Source: Desertivirga brevis
GTDB taxonomy: Bacteria > Bacteroidota > Bacteroidia > Sphingobacteriales > Sphingobacteriaceae
DNA length: 64,000 nt
Reading direction: 5' to 3'
Assembly (NCBI RefSeq): GCF_017355835.1
Contig: NZ_JAFEWF010000006.1
Span: 124,001-188,000, forward strand
Shown piece by piece: positions 1-7,548 of the stretch. A program made the position numbers and the translations under genes. Position 1 is the stretch's first letter. Every line of letters starts with the position of its first letter. Below the pieces are notes generated by a model. That model made no database searches. It worked only from the letters and a program-made list of their open reading frames with translations, and was not told the DNA's origin.

Positions 1-538
1 CGATCATCATGCCTTTAGCGACACAGAAAAAGATCCTCATTCTCAGCATTTCTTCAAAGATGTTTTCAAAATGTCGTGGGCAACGTTTTTAACGTTCAAT
101 GATCATGTTAGGCGGTCGAAAGATCCGGCATTAAAAGCAGGGGGAAGATACCCACAATGGAACACCCTCGACCGTATTGGTTCAAGCATTTTATCAAGGG
201 TGGGATTTGGAGCGGCGTATATAGCTTTTTATATCGCCTTTGCTACTTCCTGGTGGATGTTTTTGCTACTTCCCATTCATTTTTTGATGGGACCTTTACA
301 TGGAGCTATTGTAAATTGGTGCGGACACAAGTATGGTTATTCGAATTTCAACAACCATGATCACTCCAAAAATACCAGTCCTTTTGGTTTTCTTATGCTA
401 GGCGAGTTATTTCAAAACAATCACCACCGGTATCCCAACAGCGCCAACTTTGCCCAGCGCTGGTTCGAGTTCGATCCCGTTTATCCGGTTCTAAAGTTCC
501 TTCATTTCGTGAAAATCATTCGGCTCAGAAATGCCTAA
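1..538 (+). CDS. Acyl-CoA / fatty-acid desaturase, 3' part (5' end outside window)
   Basis: Membrane di-iron desaturase that would introduce a cis double bond into a fatty acyl chain. The frame is open from base 2, so the gene starts upstream of the window. The first codons read D-H-H followed by AFSDTEKDPHS, the end of the second histidine box (HRxHH..DTxxDPH) of stearoyl-CoA-type desaturases. A third box, QNNHHRYP, lies near position 415-430. Two hydrophobic stretches (about 215-310) lie between the boxes, as expected for this fold. An ATG at 71 is internal and is not the start. The family is secure; the substrate and the regiospecificity cannot be told from this fragment. Confidence 0.9.
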   Translation, partial: DHHAFSDTEKDPHSQHFFKDVFKMSWATFLTFNDHVRRSKDPALKAGGRYPQWNTLDRIGSSILSRVGFGAAYIAFYIAFATSWWMFLLLPIHFLMGPLHGAIVNWCGHKYGYSNFNNHDHSKNTSPFGFLMLGELFQNNHHRYPNSANFAQRWFEFDPVYPVLKFLHFVKIIRLRNA

Positions 539-563
539 GCTTTAAAATGAATTCGACTGTAAT

Positions 564-690
564 CTTTCATTCCTTCATTCTCTCCTTCATTCCTTCTCTC
601 ATTCTCTCATTCATTCATTCACTCCTTCACTCATTCCTTCCTTCTCTCATTCCCTCATTCACTCATTCCTTCCTTCACTTCTTCCCCTTC
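564..690. repeat. Pyrimidine-rich simple-sequence tract (CATTC/CTTC units)
   Basis: About 125 bases made almost only of short units such as CATTC, CTTC and TCTC on the plus strand, so the minus strand is almost pure GAATGAGA-type purine. It lies between the stop of the desaturase and the 3' end of the convergent glycosyltransferase, and its right end enters the last few codons of that gene. The spurious plus-strand frame through it (547-741) encodes only an HSF/SFI repeat and is not a gene. The tract could be slippage-prone or form an H-DNA type structure; no function is shown. Confidence 0.85.
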
Positions 691-1526
691 AACAACTCCT
701 TGATCTTCACGTCAACGATCAATCTGAACCAGAAGCCTTGAAGAAAGTGAAAAAGCACGCCGGTCTTTCCGTCCAGTATTCCCAGTTGAAAGATCATTCG
801 ATAGCTGAAGTAAAGGAAGGGGCGAAGTCCCAGGGGCATGCGCCACCAAAGACTTTTTAGCCAGGCAATCCGCTCGTCGGGACTACCAAAGAACTTAGGT
901 TGTATGGTTTGGGTACGCAAGGCATTCATCCGCTCGATCTCCTCATGGGCAACCAGGTCGCTGTAACGGTTGTGTTTAGCAATCCAAAAGCTGATCTCGT
1001 TCTCCTTCAGGTTCTCTTCCAGGATATGGCCGTCCTTCCAAACGATCGTTTTACCAGGAACAATGAAGCGATGGTCCATATTCTCGTTCAAGTCGGAGAA
1101 GCCAACGCCGCGACGGAACATCTTCAACAAATACTTTGGATAATAGCCGCCATGCTTCAGCCATTTACCCTTGAAGAAGTTTTTGCGGTTGAAATAAATA
1201 CCGTTCACATCCTTGAAATCCTCATCGCGGAAGTTCTTCAGCTTGTTAAATAGCTCAGGAGTAACGATCTGGTCAGAATCTAAACCAATGATCCAGGGTG
1301 TAGTGATCTGGAAGGTACTCAGAGCCGCATGCCATTGCTTGGGATGGTTCTCGAATTTATGGTAAGCCACCTCAGCCCCGTACTGCCTGCAAATTTCCAG
1401 AGTACTATCCGTACTGCCAGAGTCCAGCACATAAATAGGAGCACCAAGGTTTTTGATAGAAGCCAGTAATCTGGGAATATGGATTTCTTCGTTAAAAGAA
1501 AGTACGATAAAGGAAAACTCAGGCAT
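675..1526 (-). CDS. Glycosyltransferase family 2, LPS-core WaaE/KdtX-like
   Basis: Cytoplasmic GT-A glycosyltransferase of about 283 residues, probably adding a sugar to lipooligosaccharide or another surface glycan. The N-terminus reads PEFSFIVLSFNEE with VLDSGSTDST just after, the nucleotide-binding start of GT2 enzymes. A DSD motif (GLDSDQ) supplies the metal site. The tail is rich in aromatic and basic residues (SLWWRMPLGLRPF) as in WaaE/KdtX-like proteins. A longer reading from 1592 is possible, but the family begins at the MPEFSF methionine, so 1526 is preferred. It stands alone, convergent with the desaturase. Acceptor and donor sugar are unknown. Confidence 0.82.
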   Translation of the reverse strand: MPEFSFIVLSFNEEIHIPRLLASIKNLGAPIYVLDSGSTDSTLEICRQYGAEVAYHKFENHPKQWHAALSTFQITTPWIIGLDSDQIVTPELFNKLKNFRDEDFKDVNGIYFNRKNFFKGKWLKHGGYYPKYLLKMFRRGVGFSDLNENMDHRFIVPGKTIVWKDGHILEENLKENEISFWIAKHNRYSDLVAHEEIERMNALRTQTIQPKFFGSPDERIAWLKSLWWRMPLGLRPFLYFSYRMIFQLGILDGKTGVLFHFLQGFWFRLIVDVKIKELLKGKK

Positions 1527-1590
1527 CAGCGAATTTTGAAGCCGTAAATATCTGAAATTCTTTTTTAAGAATAGGTGTTGCCCCAAGGGC

Positions 1591-1625
1591 AAAAAAAAAG
1601 CATCCTCTTTTTAAAGAGAATGCTT
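1591..1625 (-). terminator. Intrinsic terminator of the first csp gene
   Basis: Read on the minus strand, a stem AAGCATTCTCTTT pairs with AAAGAGGATGCTT (one C-A mismatch) and is followed by a run of nine T. It lies just after the cold-shock gene stop at 1648 and ends that transcript before the glycosyltransferase. Confidence 0.85.
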
Positions 1626-1647
1626 CACGATTAAGATATAGTATTTT

Positions 1648-1839
1648 TTAAGCTACTGTCACATTTACCGCGTTAGGACCTTTACGGCCTTGCTCTACCT
1701 CGTATTGAACGCTATCGTTTTCACGAATGTTGTCAACAAGACCAGATGAATGAACGAAGATTTCGCTGCCACCGTTTGCTGGTGTAATAAATCCGAAACC
1801 TTTAGTTTCATTGAAAAATTTTACTGTTCCTTTTTGCAT
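1648..1839 (-). CDS. Cold-shock domain protein, copy 1
   Basis: 63-residue single-domain OB-fold protein binding single-stranded RNA/DNA, acting as an RNA chaperone. Both RNP motifs are visible: KGFGFI (residues 13-18) and IFVHSS (27-32). It is a complete CspA-type length. It is almost identical to the copy at 3588-3779: only residue 21 (Ala here, Ser there) and residue 43 (Ser here, Asn there) differ. It has its own promoter-like sequence upstream and its own terminator, so it is probably monocistronic. Confidence 0.95.
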   Translation of the reverse strand: MQKGTVKFFNETKGFGFITPANGGSEIFVHSSGLVDNIRENDSVQYEVEQGRKGPNAVNVTVA

Positions 1840-1856
1840 TTTATTATAATATGCTA

Positions 1857-1887
1857 TAAAGGTAGACTAATTAATCGGTTATCAAAA
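1857..1887 (-). promoter_or_regulatory. Bacteroidota-type promoter of csp copy 1
   Basis: On the minus strand a TTTTG element (1883-1887) is followed after 18 bases by TACCTTTA (1857-1864), close to the -33 TTTG / -7 TAnnTTTG pattern of the primary sigma factor of this phylum. The same two elements at the same spacing precede the other csp copy. The implied 5' leader is very short, about 10-15 bases. Confidence 0.55.
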
Positions 1888-1916
1888 TAAAAGAAATAAT
1901 TCATTTGTCACTTATT

Positions 1917-3464
1917 CTACTTCTTCGACTTATTTACAATCTGATAGATATCCAGGCGGCGGTCAGCTAAAGTTCTTACCGCTCCAAAGCTGTGTAACTC
2001 CCTTAACAAATCTACATCCACATCGGCAATAAGGGTAGTTTCCGTGTTTGGTGTAGCCTCTGCCTTAATTCCATTACTTGGAAACGCAAAATCAGAAGGG
2101 GTAAATACGGCTGACTGAGCATATTGAATATCCATGTTATGCACTTTTGGAAGGTTGCCAACACTACCCGCAATTGCTACATAGCACTCGTTCTCGATAG
2201 CTCTCGCAGCAGCACAATTCCTCACCCTGGTATAGCCGTTCTGCGTATCGGTAAGGAACGGAACAAAAAGGATTTGCATACCCTGTTCCGCAAGAAGTCG
2301 CGGTAATTCAGGAAATTCCACATCGTAGCAGATAACGATCCCTATTTTTCCGCAGTCGGTATCGAATGTGGTAATAGAGTCTCCACCCACCATACCCCAT
2401 GCGCTTACTTCCGAAGGCGTAATATGCAATTTACGATACATTTCATGCGAACCATCTCTCCTACAAAGAAAACCTACATTCTGCAGAGTGCCATTTTCAA
2501 GAAAAGGCATACTGCCTGTAATGATATTGATATTATAGCTGATCGCGTACTCTATAAATTTATTCCTTAGGGGGATGGTAAAGTTAGCGATCTCACGCAT
2601 GGCATCAGCACCGCTAAGATGGTTATAAGCGCTCATCAATGGTGCGTTAAACAACTCCGGAAATAGAACGAAATCACTCTTATAGTCACTCACCACATCC
2701 ACAAAGAATTCAATCTGTTCTAAAAGAGATTCCAGATTAGGGAAGGGGCGCATTTGCCATTGTACAAGTCCCAGGCGGATAATGGATTTCGTAGAATTGA
2801 TATGTCTTGCTTCCTCATTGTAATAGATATTGTTCCACTCCAACAGCGATGCATACTCCAGCGATTGAGTATCTCCGGGCAAATAACCCTTCAATATCTT
2901 CTTCACGTGAAAATCGTTCGCTAATTGGAACGACAGGGTAGGGTCATGTATTTCCTTGCCTTTAACTTTCAACAGATATTCTTTAGGCGTTAGTTGTTCT
3001 GCATAGTCTTTATACTTAGGAATGCGTCCTCCTGCAATGATCGCTCTTAGGTTATATCTCTCGCAAATATCTTTACGCGCGTCGTAAAGGCGTCTTCCAA
3101 TTCGCATTCCCCGGTATTCCGGATGAACAAAGAAGTCGATACCGTATAGCACATCTCCTTTGGGATCATGGGTGGAGAACGTATAATTGCCGGTGATCTG
3201 GGCATAATTATGATTGTCGCCAAACTTCCCATAGTTTACTATAAGCGACAAAGCACAACCCGCGATGGCACCATTAACCAGGATACAGATCTGCCCCTCC
3301 GGAAACAACTCCACCAGTTTGCTAATATGCTTCTCACCCCAGAAAGACGCGCCTTCCCATTCCGAATAAGCCTCGATCATTGAAGCCTTCAAACCCAGGT
3401 AGTCGTCCTTCGTAAGTGTTCTTAATTCTATTTTTAAATCCTCGTTCTTTAAATCTTGCTCCAT
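1917..3464 (-). CDS. Bifunctional GNAT acetyltransferase - carbon-nitrogen hydrolase fusion
   Basis: 515-residue cytoplasmic protein. Residues 12-200 form a GNAT domain with the acetyl-CoA loop HPEYRGMRIGRR (114-125). Residues 228-510 form a nitrilase-superfamily amidohydrolase with all three catalytic residues in normal settings: Glu270 (LFPELF), Lys345 (YRKLH) and Cys379 (VICYDVEFPE). The same domain order is known in other bacteria, but the substrate of the fusion is not established; coupled acetylation and deamidation of a small molecule is only an inference. It sits between the two csp copies, each of which has its own promoter and terminator, so it is probably transcribed alone. Confidence 0.88.
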   Translation of the reverse strand: MEQDLKNEDLKIELRTLTKDDYLGLKASMIEAYSEWEGASFWGEKHISKLVELFPEGQICILVNGAIAGCALSLIVNYGKFGDNHNYAQITGNYTFSTHDPKGDVLYGIDFFVHPEYRGMRIGRRLYDARKDICERYNLRAIIAGGRIPKYKDYAEQLTPKEYLLKVKGKEIHDPTLSFQLANDFHVKKILKGYLPGDTQSLEYASLLEWNNIYYNEEARHINSTKSIIRLGLVQWQMRPFPNLESLLEQIEFFVDVVSDYKSDFVLFPELFNAPLMSAYNHLSGADAMREIANFTIPLRNKFIEYAISYNINIITGSMPFLENGTLQNVGFLCRRDGSHEMYRKLHITPSEVSAWGMVGGDSITTFDTDCGKIGIVICYDVEFPELPRLLAEQGMQILFVPFLTDTQNGYTRVRNCAAARAIENECYVAIAGSVGNLPKVHNMDIQYAQSAVFTPSDFAFPSNGIKAEATPNTETTLIADVDVDLLRELHSFGAVRTLADRRLDIYQIVNKSKK

Positions 3465-3530
3465 AGTATGATGATAAAAGGCTCATTAAAGCTATTAACA
3501 AAGAAAAACGCTCTTAGCCTACATGAGCCC

Positions 3531-3565
3531 AAAAAAAAAGCATCCTCCGGTTAGGGAGGATGCTT
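3531..3565 (-). terminator. Intrinsic terminator of the second csp gene
   Basis: On the minus strand a perfect 11-bp stem, AAGCATCCTCC with GGAGGATGCTT, is followed by nine T. It corresponds to the terminator of copy 1 but the upper stem has diverged. Confidence 0.88.
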
Positions 3566-3587
3566 CACGATTAAAATATAGTATTTT

Positions 3588-3779
3588 TTAAGCTACTGTT
3601 ACATTTACCGCGTTAGGACCTTTACGGCCTTGCTCTACCTCGTATTGAACGTTATCGTTTTCACGAATGTTGTCAACAAGACCAGATGAATGAACGAAGA
3701 TTTCGCTGCCACCATTAGATGGTGTAATAAATCCGAAACCTTTAGTTTCATTGAAAAATTTTACTGTTCCTTTTTGCAT
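3588..3779 (-). CDS. Cold-shock domain protein, copy 2
   Basis: 63-residue cold-shock protein with RNP motifs KGFGFI and IFVHSS. It matches copy 1 at 61 of 63 residues, and the surrounding DNA (5' leader, promoter, bases after the stop) is also nearly the same. This indicates a recent duplication, or gene conversion that keeps the two alike. It is flanked by its own promoter and terminator. Role as for copy 1; whether the two differ in expression cannot be seen from sequence. Confidence 0.95.
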   Translation of the reverse strand: MQKGTVKFFNETKGFGFITPSNGGSEIFVHSSGLVDNIRENDNVQYEVEQGRKGPNAVNVTVA

Positions 3780-3796
3780 TTTATTATAATATGGTA

Positions 3797-3827
3797 TAAA
3801 GGTAGGCTAATTAATTGATTCCCAAAA
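3797..3827 (-). promoter_or_regulatory. Bacteroidota-type promoter of csp copy 2
   Basis: On the minus strand TTTTG (3823-3827) and TACCTTTA (3797-3804) are separated by 18 bases, the same arrangement as at csp copy 1. Conservation of both boxes while bases between them differ supports a real promoter. Confidence 0.55.
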
Positions 3828-3892
3828 TAAAAGATCAGTTATTTCCCTTTGATGACATGGCTGTGATATACCAACAAGCAGCCTTCTTTTCT

Positions 3893-4411
3893 TTATTCCC
3901 AATTATCCCATCCCTCAGCCGGTCCAGGCTTCACTTTCGGGAACTCCCGCAAAACGGCCTTTCTACGAAACTCCATTTTATACATGTCGATACCCTCAGC
4001 CCAGAAGTCCTTAGCCACCTCTAGTACGTCGAAGCCTTGCTTTTTATAGAATTCGTAAGCCAGTTGTGAAGTACGCACCGTGATCGTTTTTACACTCTCT
4101 ATTGCAGTTAATTTTTGAAGCCGGTATAGCACGAGCAGCTTACCCAGATTCCTTCCCCGGTAGTCGGGATGCATAATGTCCCAGCTCAGCTTACCAACAG
4201 TTTTTTTATCATCAAAGTTGATTCCCCCGCAGCCCACAATCTTATCTTCGCTGATCAGCACATAATACAGCTCTCTCTCCTGATCCAGATAATGTTCAAA
4301 GTCGGCCTCCTCTGCCGGAGCAAAATACTTCGGAGTGTTCAGTCTTAGTAAAGTCAACACCTCTTCCTTATCATCGACTGAATATTCCCGTATGCTAAAA
4401 TTTTCCTTCAT
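3893..4411 (-). CDS. GNAT family N-acetyltransferase
   Basis: 172-residue cytoplasmic acetyltransferase. The acetyl-CoA motif A reads HPDYRGRNLGKLLV (about residues 81-94), preceded by the beta-4 strand KLSWDIM and followed by the motif-B segment AYEFYKKQGFDVLEV. Length and order are normal for a single-domain GNAT. The tail after about residue 150 is basic and proline-rich and may be disordered. It is not in an obvious operon. The acceptor is unknown; a small molecule or a ribosomal or other protein amino group are both possible. Confidence 0.85.
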   Translation of the reverse strand: MKENFSIREYSVDDKEEVLTLLRLNTPKYFAPAEEADFEHYLDQERELYYVLISEDKIVGCGGINFDDKKTVGKLSWDIMHPDYRGRNLGKLLVLYRLQKLTAIESVKTITVRTSQLAYEFYKKQGFDVLEVAKDFWAEGIDMYKMEFRRKAVLREFPKVKPGPAEGWDNWE

Positions 4412-4480
4412 TTTTCAGGCAATATCCTCATATTTCTTTTAATAGCAAAGCGAAGGGCTTTTATGTGCAGCCTGGGACTC

Positions 4481-5374
4481 CTATTTCCTTCGCCTTTTTA
4501 TCACCAGCGCATTCGCAACTTTCCTTTCACCAGCATGATCCCAGATCTTATTGTCGCTAGGGTAGCTTACGATACCATTATCAGGAAAACCGTTCACCCA
4601 TAAGGCAGAAGAGCCTCCACCATCCATACTGATGGCATCACTACAGCCCATCCATTTCAAAACTCTCCCGAGTTCCATCAAGCTCATCCCGGCCGCATTC
4701 TTATCCCTCCCGTCAACCACAACAAAAAGTACCTTATTCTTTTTACCCAAGGCTATGGCCGAGCGGGGGTGACAGTAAGTATTGTGCGATACCGGGTCCA
4801 GTTGCTGAAGTTGTTTATCAAGCAGCATAACCGGACCTGTAACCAACACATCTTCACCGTCCAACTGCTTCTCCCAATCCTTGCTTCCATCCCACTTGGC
4901 AATAGCTACCTTACCCTCATTTATCACAATTGCACCCTTACGGTGAGGAGGACGTTCTCCATTTTTTGAAACAGCATTTGTATCAATGATCACTCCGTTA
5001 GACCGAAGGAAATCAACCGATCCACCCTTTTTTACATCAAAAAATCCGGCATTGATTGCCGCAATCGCCTTATGCTCTTTACCGAAATCACTAACTTTCT
5101 TCAGCAAGGTATCCTCATACACCAGATCAATAGGATGTTTGCGCTTTCTTTTTACCTCTAGGAAACTGATATACTGATTAGAGTGGAAAAGTACGCTATC
5201 CTTAAACCAATACTGCTTCAGCCGAATCCCTGGAGCCACTTTCTTTGTTTCCCATTTCGCCCTTACAACTGATAGAGAATCTGCCTGAGCATAAGAATCA
5301 GAAGGGGAGGTAAGTAAGAGAATACCAAGGGTAGTAATAATAAGTAGTTGATAGGGTAGCTTTAAACAGATCAT
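4481..5374 (-). CDS. Exported phosphodiester glycosidase (NAGPA / DUF2233) family protein
   Basis: About 297 residues. The start at 5374 gives a clear signal peptide (MICLKLPYQLLIITTLGILL, cleavage after SYAQA); a longer frame from 5428 would bury it. The mature part has hallmarks of the NAGPA-like fold: AAINAGFFDV near the N-side, then HPRSAIALGKKNKVLFVVVDGR and the C-terminal SMDGGGSSALWVNG motif. Members hydrolyse sugar phosphodiesters or related glycan linkages in the periplasm or outside the cell. No partner gene is adjacent. Family secure, substrate unknown. Confidence 0.85.
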   Translation of the reverse strand: MICLKLPYQLLIITTLGILLLTSPSDSYAQADSLSVVRAKWETKKVAPGIRLKQYWFKDSVLFHSNQYISFLEVKRKRKHPIDLVYEDTLLKKVSDFGKEHKAIAAINAGFFDVKKGGSVDFLRSNGVIIDTNAVSKNGERPPHRKGAIVINEGKVAIAKWDGSKDWEKQLDGEDVLVTGPVMLLDKQLQQLDPVSHNTYCHPRSAIALGKKNKVLFVVVDGRDKNAAGMSLMELGRVLKWMGCSDAISMDGGGSSALWVNGFPDNGIVSYPSDNKIWDHAGERKVANALVIKRRRK

Positions 5375-5492
5375 CGTGGTTTCTACGGATTTTTCAACAA
5401 AAATAGTCTTTATACTCCCATATTTCATTTAGATGAAGACCCTTTCCAACCTTGGTATAATTTTTATTCGTTATTGGCCTTAAACAATACCT

Positions 5493-6623
5493 ATGAAAAC
5501 TAAAAATCTAACTACAAAAACCTCTTCGATCTTATCGAATTTAAAAAGCACATGTCAAAGGGGGCTACTAGGTCTTTCTATGGCGGTAATCTGCTTCTCT
5601 TCATGCAAAAAAGATGACGATGATAATCCAATAGTAAGTCCGAAAGGGCCAAAGCCAGCCTGGGCGCCTAATATTGAGCCAGAAATGCAGGCCGTTATCG
5701 AAAAATACGAAAGCTATGGCGTTCCTCCACTGGAAACCTTAAGTCCGGTTGAAGCAAGAAAACAGCCATCGGTGGCTAATGCGGTAAAAGATCTGATGAG
5801 AGAGAACGGCATAGCAATGCCAGCGGCAAATGTTGATACAGCAGGAAGAAATATCCCTGTTCAGGGAGGTATGATTCATCTGCGTATGTATACTCCAGCC
5901 TCTTCTTCCAACTCCATGCCCGTAATTGTTTATTACCATGGTGGTGGATGGGTGATAGCAAATACAGATACGTATGACGCATCAATACGTGGTTTAGCCT
6001 CAATGACTGGCGCTATCGTAGTATCTGTAGATTACCGACAGGCGCCTGAGTTTAAATTCCCTACAGCTCATAACGATTCATATGCTGCTTATCAATGGGT
6101 GTTAGCCAATGCAGCCTCATTTAAAGGAAATCCCGACAAGGTAGCTGTAGCTGGAGAGAGTGCAGGAGGTAACCTGGCAGCAGCCGTAAGTATGATGGCA
6201 AGAGATAACAGGATAAAAGTTCCTGTTCACCAGTTACTGGTATATCCAATTGCCAACTACAATTTCGATACGCAGTCTTATAACGAGTACGCCAATGCTA
6301 AACCATTAAGCAAGCCGCTGATGCAATGGTTTTTCGATAAATATCTGAGAACTCCTGCAGACGGTGCAAACCCGTGGATCTCTCTGGTAAATGCAAATCT
6401 TTCCGGCTTGCCTTCATCAACTGTAATCCTCGCCCAAATCGACCCGCTTCGCACAGAGGGAGAAATGCTGTCAGATAAACTCAAGGCCGCCGGAGTTCCG
6501 GTGATGCAAAGAACCTATTCGGGCGTTACCCACGAATTTTTTGGCATGGCCGCAGTATTGCCTGAAGCTAAGGATGCCCAGGGAATGGCCGCATCTGAAC
6601 TGAAAAAGGCATTTGAAAAATAA
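5493..6623 (+). CDS. Lipoprotein alpha/beta-hydrolase, hormone-sensitive-lipase family
   Basis: 376-residue esterase or lipase. The N-terminus carries a lipoprotein signal with lipobox FSSC (Cys38), followed by an acidic stretch KKDDDDN, which in Bacteroidota can favour surface export. The oxyanion motif HGGGW (149-153), the nucleophile elbow GESAGG (Ser223), Asp317 (QIDPLR) and His347 (THEFF) form a complete catalytic machinery of the HSL group. It is 27 bases upstream of the SDR on the same strand, so the two are likely co-transcribed and may act on one substrate. Natural substrate not known. Confidence 0.9.
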   Translation: MKTKNLTTKTSSILSNLKSTCQRGLLGLSMAVICFSSCKKDDDDNPIVSPKGPKPAWAPNIEPEMQAVIEKYESYGVPPLETLSPVEARKQPSVANAVKDLMRENGIAMPAANVDTAGRNIPVQGGMIHLRMYTPASSSNSMPVIVYYHGGGWVIANTDTYDASIRGLASMTGAIVVSVDYRQAPEFKFPTAHNDSYAAYQWVLANAASFKGNPDKVAVAGESAGGNLAAAVSMMARDNRIKVPVHQLLVYPIANYNFDTQSYNEYANAKPLSKPLMQWFFDKYLRTPADGANPWISLVNANLSGLPSSTVILAQIDPLRTEGEMLSDKLKAAGVPVMQRTYSGVTHEFFGMAAVLPEAKDAQGMAASELKKAFEK

Positions 6624-6650
6624 ACCGTTCAAAAATTTAATATAACTATT

Positions 6651-7448
6651 ATGGAAAATAATCAAAAATATGCCCTTATAACTGGCGGAACAGCCGGTAT
6701 CGGGTATGAACTGTCTAAACTATTTGCTAGTGATGGATATAATTTGGTACTTGTAGCCAGAAATGAATACGAACTGGCAAGAACTCAAACCGAACTTCAG
6801 GATGAGTATAAAATTCAAGTTCACACTATATCTAAAGATTTAATGCAGAGGGAAGCTCCCTTTGAAATCTATGAGGAAATTAAGCGGCAAGGAATAACTA
6901 TTGATGTTCTGGTAAATGATGCGGGACAAGGCGTTTACGGAGAATTCGTAGATACCGATCTTGATCGTGAACTTGATATCATTCAGCTGAATATTTCAGC
7001 TTATGTGATATTAACTAAGAAAATCCTTCAGGATATGTTTATACGGGGTGAAGGTAAAATATTAAACGTAGGCTCTGTTGCCGGAGAAGCACCTGGTCCG
7101 TGGCAGGCGGTGTATCATGGCACTAAAGCATTTGTTAATTCCTGGTCCGAAGCTATCCGCAGCGAGTTAAAGGACACAAATATTACTGTTACAGTACTGC
7201 TTCCTGGAGCTACAGATACCGATTTCTTTAACAAGGCCGACATGACCGAGTCGAAGATAGTGCAGGAAGGTAAACTTGCCAATCCTGCTAAAGTAGCAAA
7301 GGATGGATATGAGGCTTTAATGTCTGGAGATGACAAGATCGTATCAGGACTTAAAAATAAGGCAATGGTTGCAATGGGGAATGTGATGCCCGACACCATG
7401 GTGGCTGAAAATATGAAAAGCCAGCAGGAACCCGCCAACAAGAAATAA
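6651..7448 (+). CDS. Short-chain dehydrogenase/reductase
   Basis: 265-residue NAD(P)-dependent oxidoreductase of the classical SDR type. The cofactor motif is TGGTAGIG (residues 12-19), followed by VARNE at the end of beta-2, which favours NADP. NDAGQG takes the place of NNAG, a serine lies in NVGSVAG, and the active-site pair is YHGTK. It starts 27 bases after the esterase and ends at a strong terminator, so the two form a small operon. The substrate is not predictable from sequence. Confidence 0.9.
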   Translation: MENNQKYALITGGTAGIGYELSKLFASDGYNLVLVARNEYELARTQTELQDEYKIQVHTISKDLMQREAPFEIYEEIKRQGITIDVLVNDAGQGVYGEFVDTDLDRELDIIQLNISAYVILTKKILQDMFIRGEGKILNVGSVAGEAPGPWQAVYHGTKAFVNSWSEAIRSELKDTNITVTVLLPGATDTDFFNKADMTESKIVQEGKLANPAKVAKDGYEALMSGDDKIVSGLKNKAMVAMGNVMPDTMVAENMKSQQEPANKK

Positions 7449-7452
7449 TCAC

Positions 7453-7488
7453 AAAGAGGCTGCTTTTACAAATATAGGCAGCCTCTTT
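7453..7488 (+). terminator. Intrinsic terminator after esterase-SDR operon
   Basis: Perfect 11-bp inverted repeat AAAGAGGCTGC / GCAGCCTCTTT with a 14-base loop, starting four bases after the SDR stop. The arm ends in TTT and is followed by ATCTTT, a weak U-tract. Confidence 0.85.
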
Positions 7489-7548
7489 ATCTTTAAAGCA
7501 GTAAGCATTTGACTGTAAAAACAATATCTAATTAATTGCATTTGTAAT

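Noticed and set aside
547..741. 64-residue plus-strand frame with HSF/SFI repeats
   Set aside because: It is only the simple-repeat tract read as protein and it overlaps the 3' end of a real gene.
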